A stretch of DNA of 64,000 nucleotides from NCBI RefSeq assembly GCF_003545695.1, contig NZ_QUZZ01000010.1:120212-184211 (forward strand), given 5' to 3'. The notes under the pieces were generated by a model. It was not told the origin of the DNA, searched no databases, and saw only the letters and a program-made list of their open reading frames with translations. Positions within the stretch are counted from its first letter, which is position 1; the number at the start of each line of letters is the position of its first letter. The translations under genes were made by a program, and so were the position numbers. Shown one piece after another: positions 60,036 to 64,000 of this stretch. The DNA comes from Taibaiella helva. GTDB lineage: Bacteria; Bacteroidota; Bacteroidia; Chitinophagales; Chitinophagaceae.

Positions 60036-60944
60036 TTAATGCAGGTCTTTTTTGATCCCGTTGATCTCCTGGTAATAAGCTTCAAACCGTTCTTTGGCTA
60101 CGGGCAAACCGCCGTACCAGGCGTATTCATATCCCCTGGTGAGCTGCAGAAAGGGCCGGTGAAGCCTGGTCCCGGATAATTCGTAAGCGTACTGGTAATT
60201 GGTCTTCGCCGTCTGGAAAGCGATCAGCTCTTTTTCCTGCAGCAGGTGCAGGAGGTAGCGGTAGCTGTGCCGCACGGCCAGCCGGTAATTGCCGGCGGCC
60301 GAAGCATCTTGTATAGCGCGTTCCCAGCTGGGTGGCACGTAGTCGTCGGCCAGCTCGTCGCCCTGCTCCTGCGGCAGCTTTTTGTCCTTAGGTGAAAAGA
60401 AGAGCGTGCCCCGAAGCTGGATCACGCGGATCACCAGGTAGATCACGATCAACGCGACCAGGCAAATGATCAGCACTTTACCGGCATCGGAAGTCAGGAA
60501 GCGGAAGATGCTTTCGAAGAAGCGAAGCCACCAGGAGCCGGTTTCCTTCGGTTCCCGGGGTTTTTCCTCCGGGTCTTTATAGCGGAATACAGGATCGCGG
60601 GTCATCTTCTGCCAGCTTTGTTCGCTTATCGCACGGCGCTGCCAGGGCAGGGGCCAGCGCAGCTCCAAAAATACAGTATAGGAGGGGGCATTGTCTTCTT
60701 CCGTGACATCGGTATAGCGCCCGCTTTCTGCCGGTGGCTCCTGGGCTTCTTCGACGGTATCGGTCTCCGGCGCCTGCACTGCCGCCGCATCGCCCGAGGG
60801 GGCGTTCTGCTCGTAGGTGCTGCTTTCGTATTCTTCGTAGCTTTTCACCCTAGCGCTGTCCTGCTGCTGCGCTACAGAAAACCCACAAGGCAAAAGGCAC
60901 AGCAGCAAAAGCAGTATAAGTAAGGGTTTCCGGTGAGCGTACAT
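60036..60944 (-). CDS. DUF4129-containing membrane protein
   Basis: A 302-residue protein with a signal peptide (LLILLLLLCLLPCGFSVA, about 8-25), an acidic low-complexity stretch (about 30-85), a membrane helix (VLIICLVALIVIYLVIRVIQL, about 155-175) and a C-terminal DUF4129 domain (LAVRHSYRYLLHLLQEKELIAFQTAKTNYQYAYEL, about 220-255; FLQLTRGYEYAWYGGLPVAKERFEAYYQEI). DUF4129 also occurs at the end of transglutaminase-like membrane proteins. It is the first gene of the DUF4129-DUF4350-MoxR(-SRPBCC) operon, with 22 bp to the next gene. The exact function is unknown. Confidence 0.84.
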   Translation of the reverse strand: MYAHRKPLLILLLLLCLLPCGFSVAQQQDSARVKSYEEYESSTYEQNAPSGDAAAVQAPETDTVEEAQEPPAESGRYTDVTEEDNAPSYTVFLELRWPLPWQRRAISEQSWQKMTRDPVFRYKDPEEKPREPKETGSWWLRFFESIFRFLTSDAGKVLIICLVALIVIYLVIRVIQLRGTLFFSPKDKKLPQEQGDELADDYVPPSWERAIQDASAAGNYRLAVRHSYRYLLHLLQEKELIAFQTAKTNYQYAYELSGTRLHRPFLQLTRGYEYAWYGGLPVAKERFEAYYQEINGIKKDLH

Positions 60945-61003
60945 AAACGGATTAAAGGTAAAGAAGGGAAATAAGCTGGCAAAAAATGTTTTGCGGAGCC
61001 CGG

Positions 61004-61789
61004 TCAGGAGGCCTCTTTGCCCATAGCGGCCCTTTTCATTTCGGCAGCAGCCTCCTTGCCTACATAGCGTTCAATGCCGTACTCCAGCAGGTAGATCAAC
61101 GGGGTGAGGATAATAGCCATTACGACCTTGTACGAATAGTTTACCATACAGATAGCCAGCACCCGCTGCCAGCTCCAGCCATTGCCAATCTTGAAGGCGA
61201 TGAAGAGCACCACAAAGCTGTCGACCAGCTGCGAAACCAACGTGGATCCTGTAGCCCGTAGCCATACCCGTTTTTCGCCGGTATGCTTTTTAATACGGTG
61301 GAATACGAACACGTCGACGATCTGGCTGATGAGGAAAGCGACAATGCTGGCGAAGATGATCCACATGCCCTGACCGAAAACAGCTGAAAAGCCTTTTTGC
61401 ATATCCGGTACCCCTTCAGCTGCCTTGCTGCCGATCCAGAAATCACGGTCGGCGGGCACGCTCATGGCCATGTAGAACATGAGAAAGGCATAGGCGATCA
61501 GCACCACAGCAGTGTACGAGATCCGCTTCACTGCTCTGGGGCCATAGTATTCGTTCACTACATCGGTAAGAATAAATTCCAGCGGCCACAGCAGCACGCC
61601 GCAGGTGAGGGTATAAGAAAGGCCGGGCTCCCCGAAAAGCGAAAAGTGTGTGACAGACAGGCCCAGAAAGCGTTCCAGCGAAAACAGCTTACCGCCGATA
61701 CATTCGGCAATGAGTGCATTGGCCACAAAAAATGCCGTAAGCGCAAGAAATAGTTTATAAGATTTATCCGAAAGTATTTTGTGGATCAT
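61004..61789 (-). CDS. Queuosine precursor transporter (YhhQ/QPT family)
   Basis: A 261-residue inner-membrane protein with six or seven helices. Family features: FVANALIAECIGGKLF (about 21-36), CGVLLWPLEFILTDVVNEYYGPRAVKR (about 60-86), and SQIVDVFVFHRIKKHTGEKRVWLRATGSTLVSQLVDSFVVLFIAFK (about 157-202), whose ST-S-D pattern is conserved in YhhQ. The protein salvages queuosine precursors (queuine, preQ0 or preQ1) from outside. The ATG at 61789 is preferred over 61819. It complements queG at 30 kb in the same pathway, though the genes are far apart. The protein is upstream of the divergent tRNA-tuf block. Confidence 0.93.
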   Translation of the reverse strand: MIHKILSDKSYKLFLALTAFFVANALIAECIGGKLFSLERFLGLSVTHFSLFGEPGLSYTLTCGVLLWPLEFILTDVVNEYYGPRAVKRISYTAVVLIAYAFLMFYMAMSVPADRDFWIGSKAAEGVPDMQKGFSAVFGQGMWIIFASIVAFLISQIVDVFVFHRIKKHTGEKRVWLRATGSTLVSQLVDSFVVLFIAFKIGNGWSWQRVLAICMVNYSYKVVMAIILTPLIYLLEYGIERYVGKEAAAEMKRAAMGKEAS

Positions 61790-61921
61790 AGCGGTGTAAT
61801 GAAGCGTCCAAAAATACACTTACTTTTGTGAAAAGAAAGAAGCGGGTAGGGGCGCCGAAAGCTGCGTGAGACGGAGACTTCAGTGGCAGGAAAACTTTTT
61901 TTGAAAAAAAAGAACAACTTG

Positions 61922-61952
61922 TTTGTTAATTCAAAATACATCCCTACCTTTG
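61922..61952 (+). promoter_or_regulatory. Strong Bacteroidota-type promoter of the tRNA-tuf operon
   Basis: TTTG at 61922-61925, exactly 19 bp spacer, then TACCTTTG at 61945-61952, matching the -33/-7 consensus for the Bacteroidota housekeeping sigma factor. The tRNA-Thr gene begins 75 bp downstream. Confidence 0.85.
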
Positions 61953-62027
61953 CAATCCCAAAGCAAACGGGACCTACGGTACCGGATGATTTTTAGGAGA
62001 TTAAGTTCTTTGCAACGATAATAAAAG

Positions 62028-62100
62028 GCCACTTTAGCTCAGCTGGTAGAGCAACTGATTTGTAATCAGTAGGTCGCTGGTTCGATCCCGGCAAGTGGCT
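62028..62100 (+). tRNA. tRNA-Thr (anticodon TGT)
   Basis: Acceptor arms GCCACTT and AAGTGGC, D arm AGCTCAGCTGGTAGAGC, anticodon arm ACTGATTTGTAATCAGT (TGT), T arm GGTTCGATCCC. First of four tRNAs leading into tuf. Confidence 0.95.
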
Positions 62101-62178
62101 CTTTTCATAATTTTGATTCTTGGTTTTTCATCCCGGATTCCGGTCGGGGATTTGAAAGGCGATCGTCGAAGATTATCT

Positions 62179-62261
62179 GGGTAGTTGGCCGAGTGGTTAA
62201 AGGCGGCAGACTGTAAATCTGCTCACTCACGTGTACGGAGGTTCGAATCCTTCACTGCCCA
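62179..62261 (+). tRNA. tRNA-Tyr (anticodon GTA)
   Basis: Class II tRNA of 83 nt with a long variable arm. Acceptor arms GGGTAGT and ACTGCCC, anticodon arm GCAGACTGTAAATCTGC (GTA), T arm GGTTCGAATCC. Confidence 0.94.
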
Positions 62262-62300
62262 CTTTTTTACAGATAACGCAGGATGTCAATGCTGCGTCAT

Positions 62301-62373
62301 GCGGAAGTAGCTCAATTGGTAGAGCGATAGCCTTCCAAGCTATAGGTTGCGAGTTCGAGACTCGTCTTCCGCT
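62301..62373 (+). tRNA. tRNA-Gly (anticodon TCC)
   Basis: Acceptor arms GCGGAAG and CTTCCGC, anticodon arm ATAGCCTTCCAAGCTAT (TCC), T arm GAGTTCGAGACTC. Confidence 0.94.
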
Positions 62374-62458
62374 CAGAATCAGATTTTGAATTGATAAATG
62401 GTTGTCATTGCGGCGTACAGCAATGAAGCAAGACCAGCCATTTAGCAGTTCAAAAAAT

Positions 62459-62530
<72 letters not shown>

Positions 62531-62592
62531 CATAGAAGTAAATTTTTTTACAACTATAAATAAAATAAAAATTTCTTTTAAAAAGAATAACA

Positions 62593-63780
62593 ATGGCAAA
62601 AGAGACCTTTAAGAGGGAGAAACCCCACGTAAACATTGGTACCATTGGTCACGTCGATCATGGTAAAACTACATTGACTGCCGCTATTACCAACGTTTTG
62701 GCTAATAAAGGTTTGGCAGAGAAGAAGGATTATGACGCGATCGATAACGCTCCCGAAGAAAGAGAGCGTGGTATCACCATTAATACTGCACACGTAGAAT
62801 ATCAAACTGCTAATCGTCACTATGCGCACGTTGACTGTCCTGGTCACGCTGACTATGTGAAGAATATGATTACCGGTGCTGCCCAGATGGACGGCGCTAT
62901 CCTGGTAGTAGCTGCTACCGACGGTCCCATGCCCCAGACTAAGGAGCACATCTTGCTGGCCCGCCAGGTAGGTGTACCCCGTATCGTGGTATTCATGAAC
63001 AAAGTTGACCTGGTTGATGATCCCGAGATCCTTGAGCTGGTTGAGCTGGAAATCCGCGAGTTGCTGAGCAAAAACGAATTCGACGGCGACAACACCCCGA
63101 TCATCCAGGGTTCTGCTCTGGCTGGCCTGAACGGTGAGCCCGCTGGTGTTAAAGCTATCGAAGATCTGATGGCCGCTGTGGATGAGTACATTCCCCTGCC
63201 TCCCCGTCCGATCGATCAGCCCTTCCTGATGTCTGTAGAAGACGTATTCACTATCACTGGTCGTGGTACTGTTGCTACAGGTCGTATCGAGCGTGGTGTG
63301 ATCACTGTAGGTGACAACGTTGAGATCGTTGGTTTCAATGATGCTCCCCTGACTTCTACCTGTACAGGTGTTGAGATGTTCAAGAAACTTCTCGACCGCG
63401 GTGAAGCTGGTGACAACGCCGGTCTGCTGCTGCGTGGTATCGATAAGAAAGACATCCGTCGCGGTATGGTTATCGTAGCGCCTAAGTCTATCACTCCCCA
63501 CACTGAGTTCAAAGGTGAAGTTTACGTTCTGGGTAAAGACGAAGGTGGCCGTCACACGCCGTTCTTCAACAAATACCGTCCCCAGTTCTACTTCCGTACT
63601 ACTGACGTAACCGGTGAGTGTATGCTGCCCGAAGGCGTTGAGATGGTAATGCCCGGCGATAACGTTAACCTGACAGTGAAGCTGATCGCTCCCATCGCCA
63701 TGGACAAAGGCCTGAAATTCGCTATCCGCGAAGGTGGCCGTACCGTAGGCGCTGGCCAGGTAACTGAAATCCTGAAATAA
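62593..63780 (+). CDS. tuf: Translation elongation factor Tu
   Basis: A 395-residue GTPase that delivers aminoacyl-tRNA to the ribosome. G1 is GHVDHGKT (about 19-26), G2 [12 protein letters not shown] (about 59-70), G3 [26 protein letters not shown] (about 81-106), G4 NKVD (about 136-139) and G5 GSAL (about 174-177). Domains 2 and 3 are complete, ending [15 protein letters not shown]. Length is normal. The gene is transcribed with four upstream tRNAs, an arrangement seen in many bacteria. Codon use is visibly restricted to preferred codons (GGT, CGT, CTG, AAC), as expected of a highly expressed gene. Confidence 0.98.
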   Translation: MAKETFKREKPHVNIGTIGHVDHGKTTLTAAITNVLANKGLAEKKDYDAIDNAPEERERGITINTAHVEYQTANRHYAHVDCPGHADYVKNMITGAAQMDGAILVVAATDGPMPQTKEHILLARQVGVPRIVVFMNKVDLVDDPEILELVELEIRELLSKNEFDGDNTPIIQGSALAGLNGEPAGVKAIEDLMAAVDEYIPLPPRPIDQPFLMSVEDVFTITGRGTVATGRIERGVITVGDNVEIVGFNDAPLTSTCTGVEMFKKLLDRGEAGDNAGLLLRGIDKKDIRRGMVIVAPKSITPHTEFKGEVYVLGKDEGGRHTPFFNKYRPQFYFRTTDVTGECMLPEGVEMVMPGDNVNLTVKLIAPIAMDKGLKFAIREGGRTVGAGQVTEILK

Positions 63781-63805
63781 GCATTGCTTCGGCAAAACAT
63801 AAATG

Positions 63806-63834
63806 AAAGTCCCGGTTAATCCGGGACTTTTTTT
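63806..63834 (+). terminator. Terminator of tuf
   Basis: A 10-bp perfect stem, aaagtcccgg / ccgggacttt, followed by a run of seven T residues, 25 bp after the tuf stop codon. Confidence 0.92.
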
Positions 63835-64000
63835 ATGCCTTCTTGTACCGCCTTCTTTGTTTTAAACAACACTTTTGTAGGATCAATCGTAAAATCTGGG
63901 GGATTAGTAAAAAAGCGTTTGCTTTGCGAGCTAAAAAATAACTGTTTTGTCCGATCCGTATTTGGAGCTCATCTCCCTGACCCTACCCGAAGGCCTTCTT

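Noticed and set aside
62578..63795. 405-codon minus-strand open frame opposite tuf
   Set aside because: Shadow caused by the biased codon use of tuf.
63835..64000. Open plus-strand stretch running off the right edge after tuf
   Set aside because: About 130 bp without a recognisable start or motif; nothing can be supported before the window ends.

Overview
The window looks like a chromosomal segment of a Bacteroidota bacterium, most likely of the Chitinophagaceae type. The reasons are: several secreted proteins ending in type A type-IX-secretion (T9SS) sorting domains; a Bacteroidota-style promoter (TTTG, 19-nt spacer, TAnnTTTG) in front of the tRNA-tuf block; a Bacteroidota putative porin; a DUF4129/DUF4350/MoxR set; and lanthipeptide precursors with the leader style known from Chitinophaga. 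Base composition is moderate and no phage, IS transposase, CRISPR array or plasmid gene is visible.

Layout. 1-1.9 kb: tail of a molybdopterin oxidoreductase, DNA polymerase IV, and a DinB-superfamily protein. 1.9-2.6 kb: non-coding, holding an inverted pair of a dispersed repeat. 2.6-10.7 kb: two giant PKD/Ig-like secreted proteins on the minus strand. 10.7-12.6 kb: mostly non-coding, with a 10-cysteine lanthipeptide precursor, another repeat copy and tRNA-Arg. 12.8-15.6 kb: a BlaI/M56 (BlaR1-like) sensor pair plus a free-standing paralogue of the sensor's tail domain. 15.6-20.2 kb: GtrA, a UbiA-like membrane protein, DUF72, a Nei/Fpg glycosylase and an amino-acid permease. 20.4-28 kb: a 2134-residue SpvB/VCBS/RHS protein with an HExxH-bearing C-terminal tip, an overlapping small gene that could be its immunity partner, and a small T9SS cargo. 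28.2-39.9 kb: a PNGase F-like T9SS protein, queG, rluD, porin, dnaK, two more lanthipeptide-type precursors (one frameshifted), a repeat copy, a tRNA(CAT) with a nearby degenerate tRNA-like remnant, and class I aldolase.

39.9-54.8 kb is the most coherent system: ten co-directional minus-strand genes for an NRPS-independent (NIS) hydroxamate siderophore. Two tandem DesD-like synthetases and a TonB receptor come first, then a DUF1624 membrane acyltransferase-like protein, a DesA-like PLP decarboxylase, a GNAT acyltransferase with a large extra N-terminal region, an amine N-monooxygenase, a MATE exporter, a free acyl carrier protein and an AMP-forming ligase. The core logic is diamine formation, N-hydroxylation, N-acylation and condensation. 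The ligase/ACP pair and the DUF1624 protein are not part of the minimal desferrioxamine set and suggest an unusual acyl or tailoring group. A divergent LysR gene followed by a YeiH-type transporter lies next to it.

57-64 kb: SRPBCC protein, MoxR/DUF4350/DUF4129 operon, queuosine-precursor transporter, then tRNA-Thr/Tyr/Gly/Thr and tuf under a strong promoter. The most unusual elements are three orphan double-glycine lanthipeptide-like precursors without any LanB/LanC/transporter gene in the window (two with a copy of the same dispersed repeat just downstream), the siderophore cluster with ligase and ACP, and the RHS protein with a metallopeptidase-like tip. All identifications are from reading sequence and memory of families; no database search was run.
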